From positions 290,229-354,228 of the forward strand of contig NZ_KQ410727.1 in assembly GCF_001262505.1 (NCBI RefSeq): a DNA stretch of 64,000 nt. Direction: 5' to 3'. This DNA comes from Shinella sp. SUS2. GTDB taxonomy: Bacteria > Pseudomonadota > Alphaproteobacteria > Rhizobiales > Rhizobiaceae. The translations under genes and the position numbers were made by a program. Position 1 is the first letter of the stretch. Every line of letters begins with the position of its first letter. The notes beneath the pieces are model-generated. The model had not been told where the DNA came from, did not search any database, and saw nothing but the letters and a program-made list of their open reading frames with translations. Positions 23,701 to 32,698 of the stretch are shown here, in pieces.

Positions 23701-24101
23701 ATCGTCTTCAGGAAATCTTCGAGCGCCGGGGTCAGCGGCTCGGGCGTGCGATAGATATTCAGGTCTTCGCTGAGGTCCTCCGGATAATCGAAGGGCCAGT
23801 GTTCGGCCTCCTCCTCCACGAAGAAGTCGAAGGGATTGTAGACCGTCATGTCAGCAATGAGATCGACCTCGATCTTCAGCTCCGTCACCGGATCGGGGAA
23901 GACGTAGCGGGCGAGGTAGTTGCCGTAGGGGTCCTGCTGGAGGTTCACGAAATGGTTTTCCGGCGAAACCTTCAGCGAGTGGCTGATGACCTTGGTTCTG
24001 GAATGCGCCGCCGGCTTCAGCCGGATAATCTGGGGTCCGAGGCGGACCGGCTTGTCGTAGATATAGTGGGTGAGGTGGTAGATACCGGCCTTGATCGACA
24101 T
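20781..24101 (-). CDS. Large transglutaminase / DUF2126 protein
   Basis: A 1106-residue protein. Residues 1-~295 form a complete transglutaminase-like unit with Cys180 ([10 protein letters not shown]), His229 (DLHAWCEVY) and Asp245 (GLDPTSGLL). The remaining ~800 residues match the uncharacterised DUF2126 family, including the conserved [14 protein letters not shown] segment near the middle, which resembles a metal/ATP-ligase-like site. Family knowledge predicts an amidoligase (glutamine-synthetase-like) activity for this part, but it is unproven. It is the first gene of the three-gene run, and the ATP-grasp/alpha-E gene starts 20 bases after its stop. Confidence 0.9.
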   Translation of the reverse strand: MSIKAGIYHLTHYIYDKPVRLGPQIIRLKPAAHSRTKVISHSLKVSPENHFVNLQQDPYGNYLARYVFPDPVTELKIEVDLIADMTVYNPFDFFVEEEAEHWPFDYPEDLSEDLNIYRTPEPLTPALEDFLKTIDRSRQRTIDMVVGLNARLQQEIGYVIRMEPGVQAPEETLTVARGSCRDSSWLLVQILRNLGFAARFVSGYLIQLTPDLKALDGPSGTEVDFTDLHAWCEVYLPGAGWIGLDPTSGLLTGESHIPLAATPHYRNAAPISGGYFGEANTEFDFAMTVKRVAEHPRITKPFSDESWDALNALGREVDSVLTANDVRLTMGGEPTFVSIDDFESDEWNTAAVGPTKREKADTLIRRLREKFAPGGFLHYGQGKWYPGESLPRWTFSLYWRRDGKPIWQNPDLIAEEGVVRPVTEDDAGRLLTAIAGELDIAPDMVVPAFEDPAEWLVKEANLPENVDPSNSKLEDPEERSRIARVFDRGLTRPTGYVLPVQAWNSRANGRRWSSEKWSTRRGRLFLVPGDSPVGYRLPLTTLPWLSPAVYPYINPMDPCIPRDDLPDFEKDPGRPQQAAHFQPFAGQQSQVPQSTDEIGGHVRTAISVEPRDGRLCVFMPPTVSVEDYLDLIASAERAAAALGLPVHIEGYAPPHDERINVIRVAPDPGVIEVNIHPASDWDDCVDITSAVYEEARQSRLGADKFMIDGRHTGTGGGNHVVVGGRSPNDSPFLRRPDLLKSLVLHWQRHPALSYLFSGLFIGPTSQAPRIDEARHDSLYELEIALSQVPAPGEGAPPLPWLVDRLFRNLLTDVTGNTHRSEICIDKLFSPDGPTGRLGLVEFRGFEMPPNARMSLAQQLLIRALIARFWLTPAKGSFVRWGTTLHDRFMLPHFVWQDFLDVLADLKANGFDLRPEWFSAQLEFRFPFCGEVEYEGAKLEVRQALEPWHVMGEQGAIGGTVRYVDSSVERLQVKLETANPERYTIACNGRPVPLRQAGARGVSVAGVRYKAWQPASGLHPVLPVNTPLTFDIYDTWSRRAIGGCIYHVAHPGGRNYDTFPVNGNEAEARRLARFEPWGHRAGGYTLWPETPPADFPLTLDLRRPAGI

Positions 24102-24202
24102 GCGCGCTTTGATCCCCTCGGACGGTCTTCTGCCGTCATCGAGGGGAGTTTGTGCAATGCGAAGAAAGATTGCAAGCGCGATCGCCGCGCGCTTTCAAAG
24201 GA

Positions 24203-26449
24203 TTACGCGATGCGCCGGAGCATGGGGCGCGCCGCCGGTGCCTCATGCGGGATTTCGAACTGGCCGACGAGACGGGCGAGCATCGCCGACTCGTCCGAAA
24301 GACGGTGCGTGACGGCGCTGCTTTCCTCGACCATCGCGGCGTTCTGCTGCGTGACCGTATCGAGCTGGCGGATCGTCGTGTTGATCTCGTGGATGCCGAC
24401 GGACTGGTCGCGCGCGGCCCGGGCGATTTCCTTGATCTCGGCGTCGATGGCATGGACCTTGCCGGCAATATCGCGCAGCACGCTGCCGGTCTCGCGCACG
24501 AGGCCCGCCCCGCGCGCCACCTCGCCGGCGGACTTGGTGATCAGCGCCTTCACCTCGCGCGCGGCGCTTGCCGTGCGCTGGGCAAGTTCGCGCACCTCCT
24601 GGGCGACGACGGCGAAACCCTTGCCGGCCTCCCCGGCGCGCGCGGCCTCGACGCCGGCATTCAACGCCAGAAGGTTGGTCTGGAAGGCGATATCGTCGAT
24701 GACGCCGATGATGTTGCCGATTTCGCGCGAGGAGGTCTCGATCTTGCCGATGGCGCCGACGACATTGTCGACGACCTGTTCGGAAGCGGCGGAGCTTTTC
24801 TTGGTATCGGAGGCGAGGCGCTCGGCGACCGTCGTGCGCTCGGCGGCCGATTGCACGGCCTGGGTCATCTCGGCAAGCGCCGTCGCGGCCTCGCCGAGCG
24901 AGGCGGCCTGGCGCTCGGTGCGGCTGGAAAGCTGCACGAGCGCCTCCTGCATTTCGCCGGAATCGTCGCGGATGCGGTGGGTGTTGATGCGCACCGTCGT
25001 CATGGCTTCGGCGAGGCGCTCGATGGAGACGTTGTAGTCCGTACGGATGCGATCGAGCGCGGCAATGAAGGGCGTGTCGATCCGTCGGGTGAGGTCGCCG
25101 CTTGCGAGGTGTTGCAGCGCTTCGGCAAGGTGCTGGACGGCGGCTTCCGTCTCTGCGTCCTCGGCCGCTTTGGCGGCATCGCGGGCGGCACGTTCGCTTT
25201 CGGCGTCTTCGCGCATCGTCGCCGTTTCCTGTTGCAAACGTTCCTTTTCGATTGCCGCGTCGCGGAAGACGACGACGGAGCGGGCCATGTCGCCGATTTC
25301 GTCGCGACGCTCCTGGCCGTTGCAGGCGATGGTGGTGTCGCCGGCGGCAAGGCGCCCCATGTCGGAGACGAGGGCGGTGATCGGGCGCGAGAGGCGGCTG
25401 GCGAAGAGGAAGCCGACGGCGGCGGTGATGAGGAGCACGCCGAGCGAGATCAGCAGGGTCCAGTTGATGAGGCGATTGAGGCCGACGAAAACCTCGCTGG
25501 AGGCCATGACGGCGGCGACCGTCCAGGTGTGGCCGAGGAAATCGAAGCGCGCGGCGGCGAGTTTTGCCTCGCGGCCGCGATGATCGGGAAGGGTCGCCTT
25601 GGCGATATCAGTACCGTCTTCGGCAGTCAGCAGGTCCGGTGCGATGCGCATGGCGAATATGTCGGCATCGGCGCCATGCGCGGGGCGGGTGAGGAGGGTG
25701 CCTTCGGCGTTCAGCAGCATGGCCTCGCCGGTTTCGCCAAGGCCGACTGGATTGTTCAGCCTGGCAGTGATGCGCTCGCTCGGCAGTGCGACGACGAGCA
25801 CGCCGATCTTGCCGGCGACGGAGGAGACGGGCGCGGCAAGGAAGGCCGTGGCGCGGCCGGCGGGGGCGTAGGCCTCGAAATCCCCGAAGGACACGATGGC
25901 CGTGTCCGTACCCGGTGCCGCCTCCGCGAAAACCCTGGCGAGACCGGTGTCCTTGAGCGTTGCGCCGCTCAAGACATTGCCGCCGAAATCGCCGTGTTTC
26001 TTCAGTGAATAGACGACGTCGCCGCTGAGGTTGACCAGCAGCATGTCGTCAAAACCCTGTGCCTCGGCGTTGCGCTGGAAGAAGCCGTGATAGCGGCCGT
26101 GCAACTGGTCGAATTTATCGATCTCGGCGGATTTCAGCTCGGCCTTGCCGCCGTAACGGCGTTGCAGCTCACCCGTGCGGTCGCCCTCGATGGCGCCTAG
26201 CGCGCCGGAAAAATCGTCGAGCGCCTTGGCGATCACCTTCTGGCCGGCAAGATCGCGCGTCTCCTTGACGACCGATTGCAGATATTGCGCCAGCTCGTTG
26301 CGCCGTCCGTCGGCCAACGTTTCGAGTTTTGTCATGGCGGCCGCGGTCGATTGGCTGGCGCTCAGCGTGAGGCTTGCGATGCTGGTCGCGGAAATGGCGA
26401 TAACAGCCAGCAGCAGGGCTGCAAGCGAAAGCTTGATGGAAAGGCGCAT
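24203..26449 (-). CDS. Methyl-accepting chemotaxis protein
   Basis: A 748-residue chemoreceptor. A transmembrane segment near residues 7-29 ([21 protein letters not shown]) is followed by a large periplasmic sensing region of ~300 residues with Cache-like features ([34 protein letters not shown]). A second membrane segment ([20 protein letters not shown]) and a HAMP domain lead to the signalling hairpin with the hallmark [21 protein letters not shown] near residues 590-610. No NWETF-like tail for CheR/CheB binding is seen at the C-terminus (PMLRRIA). The ligand is unknown. No che genes are adjacent. Confidence 0.95.
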   Translation of the reverse strand: MRLSIKLSLAALLLAVIAISATSIASLTLSASQSTAAAMTKLETLADGRRNELAQYLQSVVKETRDLAGQKVIAKALDDFSGALGAIEGDRTGELQRRYGGKAELKSAEIDKFDQLHGRYHGFFQRNAEAQGFDDMLLVNLSGDVVYSLKKHGDFGGNVLSGATLKDTGLARVFAEAAPGTDTAIVSFGDFEAYAPAGRATAFLAAPVSSVAGKIGVLVVALPSERITARLNNPVGLGETGEAMLLNAEGTLLTRPAHGADADIFAMRIAPDLLTAEDGTDIAKATLPDHRGREAKLAAARFDFLGHTWTVAAVMASSEVFVGLNRLINWTLLISLGVLLITAAVGFLFASRLSRPITALVSDMGRLAAGDTTIACNGQERRDEIGDMARSVVVFRDAAIEKERLQQETATMREDAESERAARDAAKAAEDAETEAAVQHLAEALQHLASGDLTRRIDTPFIAALDRIRTDYNVSIERLAEAMTTVRINTHRIRDDSGEMQEALVQLSSRTERQAASLGEAATALAEMTQAVQSAAERTTVAERLASDTKKSSAASEQVVDNVVGAIGKIETSSREIGNIIGVIDDIAFQTNLLALNAGVEAARAGEAGKGFAVVAQEVRELAQRTASAAREVKALITKSAGEVARGAGLVRETGSVLRDIAGKVHAIDAEIKEIARAARDQSVGIHEINTTIRQLDTVTQQNAAMVEESSAVTHRLSDESAMLARLVGQFEIPHEAPAARPMLRRIA

Positions 26450-26638
26450 GGGATGATTTCTGAAAAAGATACGCAGCTACAGATCATGCCGGCGTCGGCG
26501 GTCAGAAGGCGCATCCTGCAGCCGGAGCCTGTCCGGTTCTGACGGCCTATCCATACCGTCTCGTCATGACGGCTCCATGACTGTTTCATGAAGGCTGTGG
26601 AAAGGCAGGGCGGCTGGGCCGCCCCGCGCAGTCGAGGC

Positions 26639-27415
26639 TCAGCGGCTCGTCGCGACGAGCGAGAAGTATGCGCCCTGCGGATCGACACAGTTGAGGATCC
26701 AGGCGCCGCCGGGCACTTCCATCGGGCCCATGACCACCTGGCCGCCGCCGTCCGTCACGCGTTTTCCGGCCGCGTCGAGGCCTTCGACCACGAAGTAATA
26801 GCTCCAGAAAGGCGGCATGGGCGTGCCGGGCGGGTTGGTCATCATGCCGCCGATGGCATTGCCGCCGCGCACGGCAAAGGTCTGGTAGGTGCCCATGCCG
26901 GCGTCCGACATGTCGACGGCCATGTCCTTCGTCCAGCCGAAGGTTTTGTCGTAGAAGTCCCAAGCCTCGTCGAGGTCGCCGGCCATCAGCTCGTTCCAGC
27001 CGATATGGCCGGGCGTCATCATTTCCGGCCGGTCGGGGCTCTGGTCCTCGGTGGAGAAAAGCGAGAAGACGGCGCCATGCGGGTCGGTGGCGACGGCGAA
27101 GCGGCCGATGCCGGGAATATCCTGCGGCTGACGGTGGATTTTCCCGCCATTGGCTGCGATATCGTCAAGAGTCTCCTCGATCGTGTCGGTGAAGATGTAG
27201 CCCATCCACATCGGCGGCATGCCCTCGGCTTCCTTGGGCAGTTCCATCAGCCCGGCCACCTGTGTTTCACCGGCATAGGCGAGGGTGTAGTTCATGCCCT
27301 CCATGCCGGAATCGCGCGTCGACCAGCCGACGACCGAGGCGTAGAATCGCTCGGCGGCGGGCACGTCGGGCGTCATCAATTCGTACCAGCAGAATGTGCC
27401 ATAATCCTTGTGCAT
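26639..27415 (-). CDS. VOC (glyoxalase/dioxygenase fold) protein with two domains
   Basis: A 258-residue protein built from two vicinal-oxygen-chelate modules (residues ~1-125 and ~130-258), each with the WYELMTPDVPAAERFYASVVGW or WNELMAGDLDEAWDFYDKTFGW type opening. Such proteins include glyoxalases, fosfomycin-type resistance proteins and uncharacterised dioxygenase-fold enzymes; nothing here shows which. The start 27415 is chosen because GGAG lies six bases before it. It is the last gene of a minus-strand group after the DUF899 and MarR genes. Confidence 0.8.
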   Translation of the reverse strand: MHKDYGTFCWYELMTPDVPAAERFYASVVGWSTRDSGMEGMNYTLAYAGETQVAGLMELPKEAEGMPPMWMGYIFTDTIEETLDDIAANGGKIHRQPQDIPGIGRFAVATDPHGAVFSLFSTEDQSPDRPEMMTPGHIGWNELMAGDLDEAWDFYDKTFGWTKDMAVDMSDAGMGTYQTFAVRGGNAIGGMMTNPPGTPMPPFWSYYFVVEGLDAAGKRVTDGGGQVVMGPMEVPGGAWILNCVDPQGAYFSLVATSR

Positions 27416-27444
27416 GCGGTTCTCCATTTTCTTGATGGACGGAC

Positions 27445-28179
27445 TCAGTCGCAGCAGGATCGCGCTTTGGGCGCATCCGCATACTCATCCTTGCGCTTGA
27501 CGAAGCTGAGTGTGCCGGTCTCGTTTCGGCCCTTTGGCGCACGGTCGAGGATCATCAAGGTGCCGAGCGCCTCCTCGCCGCCACGGGCATAGTCGGAATA
27601 GGTGTGGTAGACGGTGCCGTCCTCGTCCTTGAAAAAGGCGCTGAGGCCGGGAAGCTCGTCATGCGCATCGGCGGCGTTCGTCTCGCGGTAATTGTACATG
27701 ACCTTGCCGCTCGCCAGCTCCTCCTTGGTGAAGGAGACATGGTAGTCGAAGTTGAAGTCGCTGCCAAAGGCAGAAACCCACGGGAATGTCCAATTCATGC
27801 GCTTCCTGTAGGCGGTGAGTTTTTCGAGCGGTGCGCGGGAGACGGCGATCATCGTGACATCGTGATTGTTGAGATGCGGCAGCATGCCGTCGATATGGTC
27901 GGCCATGAAGGAACAGCCGGGACAGCCTGCCTCCCAATCAGGACCATACATGAAGTGATAGACGATGAGCTGGCTGCGGCCATCGAACAGGTCGGCCAGG
28001 GTCTTGCGGCCATCGGGTGTCTCAAAAGTATAGATCTTCTCGACTTTGACCCAGGGAAGCGAGAGGCGTTCGGCGCGCACCTTGTCGCGCAGCTTTGTCT
28101 CCTCCTTCTCCAGCACCAGCAACGCCTTTCGCGCTGCCAGCCATTCATTTTCGGATACGATCTCGTGGTGCGGTCTCAT
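27445..28179 (-). CDS. DUF899 thioredoxin-like protein
   Basis: A 244-residue protein of the DUF899 family, which has a thioredoxin-like fold. The central segment LIVYHFMYGPDWEAGCPGCSFMADHIDG carries a CPGC pair in the place of a thiol-disulfide centre, and the ending RSCCD adds two further Cys residues. DUF899 proteins are often found with detoxification and MarR- or ArsR-regulated genes; the reaction is unknown. The start is fixed at 28179 by GAGGAG upstream; longer versions have an unlikely leader. It is followed 29 bases later by the VOC gene, so these are probably one transcript. Confidence 0.85.
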   Translation of the reverse strand: MRPHHEIVSENEWLAARKALLVLEKEETKLRDKVRAERLSLPWVKVEKIYTFETPDGRKTLADLFDGRSQLIVYHFMYGPDWEAGCPGCSFMADHIDGMLPHLNNHDVTMIAVSRAPLEKLTAYRKRMNWTFPWVSAFGSDFNFDYHVSFTKEELASGKVMYNYRETNAADAHDELPGLSAFFKDEDGTVYHTYSDYARGGEEALGTLMILDRAPKGRNETGTLSFVKRKDEYADAPKARSCCD

Positions 28180-28216
28180 GCTCGGGACTCCTCTTTCACG
28201 GGCTTTCGACAAATAA

Positions 28217-28228
28217 GTTGATATCAAC
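28217..28228. promoter_or_regulatory. Palindrome GTTGATATCAAC between the MarR and DUF899 genes
   Basis: A perfect 12-bp palindrome with AT-rich flanks lies in the short gap between the MarR stop and the DUF899 start. It may mark a second operator or an internal promoter for the DUF899-VOC pair. It differs in sequence from the twin operators upstream of MarR. Confidence 0.4.
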
Positions 28229-28242
28229 ATTATTCGGCCGTG

Positions 28243-28722
28243 TCAAAGCGACGCCCGGTCTCGGTCGTCGGGCACGGTCTGCTTCTCGACGGCCTGTAAC
28301 GCTGCGGCGATGGTTCTGGTTGCCGCCTGAATGTCTTTTTCGCCGAGCAGGCCGCCGAGGGCATTGGCCCAAACTGCCTGCCGCGCCCTTATGGCCGTCA
28401 GCGCCGCCACGCCGTCATCCGTCAGCACCATCAGCTTGGCGCGCTGGTGGGCGGGGTTCTCGGCATAGGCGACGAGGCCGTCCTTCTCGAGGAGATCGGC
28501 AACGCGCTGAACGCCTTGCCGCGTCATGCCAAGCGCCCGGCCGGCATCGGCGACGGACATGGGCGCATGGGCGGCGGCGGCGAGCACCTGCCAGCGGGCG
28601 CTGGTCTGGCCGGCGGGTTTGGCCAGTGCATCGCCCGCCGTCTGCAAATGCCCGGCGAGGCGCAGGACCGAGATGGCAAAGGTGGCGAAGGCATCGCCGG
28701 CGGGAGTGCGGTCAGAGCTCAT
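28243..28722 (-). CDS. MarR-family transcriptional regulator
   Basis: A 159-residue winged helix-turn-helix regulator. The DNA-binding part spans residues ~40-105 ([47 protein letters not shown], then [13 protein letters not shown] for the wing), framed by helices for dimerisation. MarR proteins usually repress their own operon and release DNA on binding small phenolics or after oxidation; this one has no Cys residue, so ligand binding is more likely than thiol oxidation. Two matching dyads (28725-28740 and 28758-28773) lie directly upstream, in the gap to a divergent GFA gene. Confidence 0.92.
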   Translation of the reverse strand: MSSDRTPAGDAFATFAISVLRLAGHLQTAGDALAKPAGQTSARWQVLAAAAHAPMSVADAGRALGMTRQGVQRVADLLEKDGLVAYAENPAHQRAKLMVLTDDGVAALTAIRARQAVWANALGGLLGEKDIQAATRTIAAALQAVEKQTVPDDRDRASL

Positions 28723-28724
28723 AT

Positions 28725-28740
28725 TGACAACATGCTGTCA
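28725..28740. promoter_or_regulatory. Proximal MarR operator (TGACA-N6-TGTCA)
   Basis: A 16-base dyad TGACA-N6-TGTCA begins three bases upstream of the MarR ATG. A second copy lies 33 bases away. The paired sites in a divergent promoter are what a MarR dimer would bind; binding itself is inferred. Confidence 0.65.
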
Positions 28741-28757
28741 TTTTGCAAATGTGGTTT

Positions 28758-28773
28758 TGACAGCATATTGTCA
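28758..28773. promoter_or_regulatory. Distal MarR operator (TGACA-N6-TGTCA)
   Basis: The second 16-base dyad has the same arms as the first and is offset from it by 33 bases, close to three turns of DNA, so both would be on one face. The shared flanks (TT before, TTTT after) also match, which supports a duplicated operator serving both the MarR and the GFA genes. Confidence 0.65.
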
Positions 28774-28807
28774 TTTTAGTTGGATCGGTGCAAGCGAGGA
28801 GAACGTG

Positions 28808-29212
28808 ATGTTGAAGACCTACAAGGGAAGCTGCCATTGCGGAAAAATCCGCTATGAGGCCGATATTGACCTCTCCGCCGGGACGGGCCGCTGCAATTGC
28901 TCGATCTGCTCGAAGAAGCGCTATTGGGGTGCCCAGATCAAGCCGGATGCCTTTCGCCTGCAATGCGACGAGGCGGATCTCGGCGACTACCAGTTCGGCA
29001 CGATGAGCGGGCACCACCACTTCTGCAAGACCTGCGGTGTCTCGCCGTTCGGCCAGGGCTATGTCGAGGCGATCGGCGGCGCCTATGTCTCGATCAACGT
29101 CGCCTGCCTCGACGATATCGAGCACAGCGAGCTTGCAGCATTGCCGGTGCAATATTTCGACGGACGGAACAATGCCTGGTGGAATACGCCGGCCGAGACG
29201 CGCCACCTCTGA
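28808..29212 (+). CDS. GFA-family (glutathione-dependent formaldehyde-activating-like) protein
   Basis: A 134-residue zinc protein of the GFA/CENP-V fold. The Cys set is complete: [10 protein letters not shown] at residues ~9-18, CNCSICSKK at ~29-37 and [13 protein letters not shown] at ~72-84. Members were named for formaldehyde-glutathione adduct formation, but most are untested, so a specific reaction should not be assumed. The ATG has GAGGAG seven bases upstream. The gene is divergent from the MarR regulator and probably shares its twin operators. Confidence 0.88.
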   Translation: MLKTYKGSCHCGKIRYEADIDLSAGTGRCNCSICSKKRYWGAQIKPDAFRLQCDEADLGDYQFGTMSGHHHFCKTCGVSPFGQGYVEAIGGAYVSINVACLDDIEHSELAALPVQYFDGRNNAWWNTPAETRHL

Positions 29213-29220
29213 GCAAACAG

Positions 29221-29250
29221 CCGGGCGCGAAACAGGATGTTCGCGCCCGG
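29221..29250. terminator. Hairpin between convergent GFA and ilvD genes
   Basis: CCGGGCGCGAA and TTCGCGCCCGG form an 11-bp perfect stem with an eight-base loop in the 45-base gap between two convergent genes. There is no clear T-tract on either side, so it may stop transcription weakly or only protect 3' ends. Confidence 0.6.
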
Positions 29251-29257
29251 TCGAAGC

Positions 29258-31093
29258 TTATTCCGGCAGGATGCGCACGGCGCCCTTGTCGGCGCTGGCG
29301 GCGAAGGCGGCATAGGCCTTGAGCGCCGTCGTGACATTGCGCTTGCGCGGAGCGGCCGGCTTCCAGCCGAGCTTGTCCTGTTCGGTACGGCGGGCGGCGA
29401 GTTCTTCTTCCGGGACCGCAAGGTTGATCGTGCGGTTGGGGATGTCGATCTCGATGAGGTCGCCCTGGCGCACGAGGCCGATCGCGCCGCCCTGGGCGGC
29501 CTCGGGCGAGGCATGGCCGATCGAAAGGCCGGACGTGCCGCCGGAGAAGCGGCCGTCGGTGATCAGCGCGCAGGCCTTTCCAAGACCCTTCGACTTCAGG
29601 TAGCTCGTCGGATAGAGCATTTCCTGCATGCCCGGGCCGCCCTTCGGGCCTTCATAGCGGATGACGACGACGTCGCCGGCCTTCACCTCGCCGCTGAGAA
29701 TGCCCTTGACGGCTGCATCCTGGCTTTCGAAGACGACAGCCGGGCCGGAGAATTTCAGGATCGATTCATCGACGCCGGCGGTCTTCACGATGCAGCCGTC
29801 GAGCGCGATGTTGCCGGAGAGGACGGCAAGGCCGCCATCCTTGGAGAAGGGATGCTCGACGGAGCGGATGACACCCGTTTCCCCGTCGGTGTCGAGTTCG
29901 TCCCAGCGTGCTTCCTGGCTGAAGGCGACCTGCGTCGGGATGCCGCCCGGTGCGGCGCGGAAGAAGGTGCGCACTGTCTCGCTGCTGGTGCGGGTGATGT
30001 CCCAGCGGTCGATGGCGTGACCGAGGGTTTCGGAATGCACGGTCGGCGTGTCGCGATGGATGAGACCGCCGCGGTCGAGCTCGCCGAGGATGCGCATGAT
30101 ACCGCCGGCGCGGTGCACGTCTTCCATGTGCACGTCCTGCTTGGCGGGCGCGACCTTGGAGAGGCATGGGACGCGACGCGACAGTGCGTCGATGTCGTCG
30201 AGGTCGAAGTCGATGCCGCCTTCATAGGCGGCCGCCAGAATGTGCAGCACGGTATTGGTCGAGCCGCCCATGGCAACGTCGAGCGACATGGCGTTCTCGA
30301 ACGCTTTCTTGTTGGCGACCGAGCGCGGCAGGATGCTCTCGTCTTCCTGCTCGTAGTAGCGGCGGGCGAGGTCGACGATCAGGTGGCCCGCCTCGACGAA
30401 GAGGCGCTTGCGGTCGGCATGGGTCGCGAGCGTGGAGCCGTTGCCCGGCAGTGACAGGCCGAGGGCTTCGGTCAGACAGTTCATCGAATTGGCCGTGAAC
30501 ATGCCGGAGCAGGAGCCGCAGGTCGGGCAGGCGGAGCGCTCGATGACCTTGACGTCCTCGTCGGAGATCGTGTCGTCGGCGGCGGCGACCATGGCGTCGA
30601 CAAGGTCGAGCGCGTGGGTCTTGCCGTGCAGCACGACCTTGCCGGCCTCCATCGGGCCGCCGGAGACAAAGACCGCGGGGATGTTGAGGCGCATCGCGGC
30701 ATTCAGCATGCCGGGCGTGATCTTGTCGCAGTTGGAGATGCAGACCATGGCGTCGGCGCAATGCGCGTTGACCATGTATTCGACCGAGTCGGCGATGATC
30801 TCGCGCGACGGCAGCGAATAGAGCATGCCGTCATGGCCCATGGCGATGCCGTCGTCGACGGCGATCGTGTTGAACTCCTTGGCGACGCCGCCAGCCTTCT
30901 CGATTTCGCGCGCGACGAGCTGGCCGAGGTCCTTCAGATGGACGTGGCCGGGCACGAATTGGGTAAAGGAGTTCACCACCGCGATAATCGGCTTGCCGAA
31001 GTCCGAATCCTTCATGCCGGTTGCGCGCCAGAGGCCGCGGGCACCGGCCATGTTTCGGCCGTGGGTGGTGGTTCGGGAGCGATATGCGGGCAT
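29258..31093 (-). CDS. ilvD: Dihydroxy-acid dehydratase
   Basis: A 611-residue iron-sulfur dehydratase for valine, isoleucine and pantothenate precursor synthesis. Cluster ligands and active site are seen in [29 protein letters not shown] and [20 protein letters not shown]. Length and N-terminus ([27 protein letters not shown]) match the family. The ATG at 31093 has GAGGA just upstream, better than the TTG six bases earlier. It is a single minus-strand gene, divergent from a GntR-type regulator, which might or might not control it. Confidence 0.97.
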   Translation of the reverse strand: MPAYRSRTTTHGRNMAGARGLWRATGMKDSDFGKPIIAVVNSFTQFVPGHVHLKDLGQLVAREIEKAGGVAKEFNTIAVDDGIAMGHDGMLYSLPSREIIADSVEYMVNAHCADAMVCISNCDKITPGMLNAAMRLNIPAVFVSGGPMEAGKVVLHGKTHALDLVDAMVAAADDTISDEDVKVIERSACPTCGSCSGMFTANSMNCLTEALGLSLPGNGSTLATHADRKRLFVEAGHLIVDLARRYYEQEDESILPRSVANKKAFENAMSLDVAMGGSTNTVLHILAAAYEGGIDFDLDDIDALSRRVPCLSKVAPAKQDVHMEDVHRAGGIMRILGELDRGGLIHRDTPTVHSETLGHAIDRWDITRTSSETVRTFFRAAPGGIPTQVAFSQEARWDELDTDGETGVIRSVEHPFSKDGGLAVLSGNIALDGCIVKTAGVDESILKFSGPAVVFESQDAAVKGILSGEVKAGDVVVIRYEGPKGGPGMQEMLYPTSYLKSKGLGKACALITDGRFSGGTSGLSIGHASPEAAQGGAIGLVRQGDLIEIDIPNRTINLAVPEEELAARRTEQDKLGWKPAAPRKRNVTTALKAYAAFAASADKGAVRILPE

Positions 31094-31332
31094 GGTCAAT
31101 TCCTCGAGTGGACGCGGCTGACATATGGGCTTTTTCGGGCCGCATTGCGAGCCTCAGCAGGGTTCCCTAGCGCAAAATGCCCCGCGCGTCACGAAAGGAA
31201 TGGAGATTTTTCGCCGGTGCGACGCAATTTCCTTGCCGGGAGCCGTGGCAGACATGACCGTTGTCGGCACGGTGCATTCATGCAATGGTCCGCGCCATGA
31301 TCGGCACGGGGCAGGCTTTGGCGGAAACGGGT

Positions 31333-32334
31333 ATGGAAAGCGCCGAAGGGGTCCTCGACAAGAGCCCGCTCTATCTGCGTATCCGCGAGGTGCTTGCCGA
31401 GGCGATTGCCTCCGGGCGGCTGCCGAAGGGCACTCTGCTGCTGGAAGGGCCGGTCGCGACCCTCTTTGCCTCCACCCGTACGCCGGTGCGCCAGGCTTTC
31501 GCGCTTCTGGAGGCGGCGGGGCAGATCCGGCGGTTCGATGGGCGCGGTTTTCTGGTGGGGCAGGGGCGCGGCGGGCCGAAGCGGGCGGTGCTGACCGCCG
31601 AGATGCTCGGCCTCGACGAGGAGGCGCCGGCCTTGCGCAAGGCACCGGCCTGGGAGGCGATCTACGAGAGCCTGGAGCGCGAGATGGTGCATCTGTCCGT
31701 CTTCGGCCGCCACCGCATCAACGAGGTGGAGCTGGCCCGTGCGCGCGGCGTCGGCCGGCAGGTCGCGCGTGATGCGCTGACCCGGCTGGAAGCACTCGGC
31801 ATCACGGAAAAAGACGAGCGCATGCGCTGGACGCTGGTGCCGCTCGACGAGCAACGCATGCGTGACCTGCACGACATCCGCGTCGCGCTGGAGCCGCTGG
31901 CGCTGAGCCAGGCTGCGCCCTTCATCCCGCCCGCGGAGCGCGGTGCGATGACGCAGCGACTGGAAGAGGCGCTGGCCGTCTATCCGGATCTCTCCGTCGA
32001 AGCGATGGACGACCTTGAGACCGACCTGCACATCACCTGCCTTGGCTATTGCCCGAACCGCGAATTGCTGATCGCGCTGCGCCGTGCCCGTTTCATGCTG
32101 AATGTCAGCAAGCACATTATCGGCGTTTCGCACCGGATGCCGGCCGACGAGCCCTTCATAGCGGAGCATCTTGCGGTGTTCCGTGCGCTCGACGTCGACG
32201 ACAGGGCGCGTGCGGCCGAAACGCTCCGCCATCACATCACGGTCTCTCTGCCCAAGGTGATCGGCCGCGTCGCGGAGCTGCGTGCGGCGCACCGGCCGGA
32301 CATGCCTGCCTATGCGACGCCCGTCACCCGGTGA
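31333..32334 (+). CDS. GntR-type regulator with two winged-helix domains and an FCD-like domain
   Basis: A ~333-residue regulator. Residues ~11-75 are one GntR winged helix (SPLYLRIREVLAEAIASGRLPKG, then TPVRQAFALLEAAGQI), and residues ~105-175 are a second one (VELARARGVGRQVARDALTRLEALGI, then WTLVPL). The rest (~180-320) looks like the all-helical FCD effector domain (LHDIRVALEPLALSQA). Most GntR regulators have a single winged helix, so the doubled head is notable. The start is uncertain: ATG codons at 31285 and 31300 are also in frame; 31333 is chosen for its GCGGA site. The VOC gene follows 10 bases after the stop. Confidence 0.82.
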   Translation: MESAEGVLDKSPLYLRIREVLAEAIASGRLPKGTLLLEGPVATLFASTRTPVRQAFALLEAAGQIRRFDGRGFLVGQGRGGPKRAVLTAEMLGLDEEAPALRKAPAWEAIYESLEREMVHLSVFGRHRINEVELARARGVGRQVARDALTRLEALGITEKDERMRWTLVPLDEQRMRDLHDIRVALEPLALSQAAPFIPPAERGAMTQRLEEALAVYPDLSVEAMDDLETDLHITCLGYCPNRELLIALRRARFMLNVSKHIIGVSHRMPADEPFIAEHLAVFRALDVDDRARAAETLRHHITVSLPKVIGRVAELRAAHRPDMPAYATPVTR

Positions 32335-32344
32335 GGAGGAAAGG

Positions 32345-32695
32345 ATGACGGTCAGGCGCATCGTCGCGAATATCGAAACGGCCGATCCGGCGGGTGTGGC
32401 CGCTTTTTATCGCGGGATACTCGGGCTGGAGCTGCTGATGGACCACGGCTGGATCGTCACCTACGGCACGCAGGATCGTATGCCATTGCAGGTGAGCTTT
32501 GCCTCCGAGGGCGGTTCCGGCACGCCGGTGCCGGGTCTTTCGGTCGAGGTGGACGATCTCGATGCCGTCTATGCGGCGGTCCTTGAGGGCGGTTACATCG
32601 TCGAATACGGACCGGCGGACGAGCCCTGGGGTGTGCGACGGTTCTTCGTGCGCGATCCTGCGGGCACACTCGTCAACATCGTCATGCACCTCTGA
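32345..32695 (+). CDS. VOC-family (glyoxalase/bleomycin-resistance fold) protein
   Basis: A 116-residue single VOC module (RRIVANIETADPAGVAAFYRGILGLELLMDHG, ending WGVRRFFVRDPAGTLVNIVMHL). The fold is clear, but the ligand or reaction cannot be read from the sequence; metal-binding residues vary in this group. GAGGAGGAAAGG lies directly upstream of the ATG. It is co-directional with, and 10 bases downstream of, the two-headed GntR gene, so the regulator may control it. A convergent dehydratase gene ends three bases later. Confidence 0.82.
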   Translation: MTVRRIVANIETADPAGVAAFYRGILGLELLMDHGWIVTYGTQDRMPLQVSFASEGGSGTPVPGLSVEVDDLDAVYAAVLEGGYIVEYGPADEPWGVRRFFVRDPAGTLVNIVMHL

Positions 32696-32698
32696 CGG

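Noticed and set aside
26600..26630. GGGCGGC/GCCGCCC hairpin after the VOC gene as a terminator
   Set aside because: The stem is short and no T-tract follows on the minus strand; termination cannot be supported.
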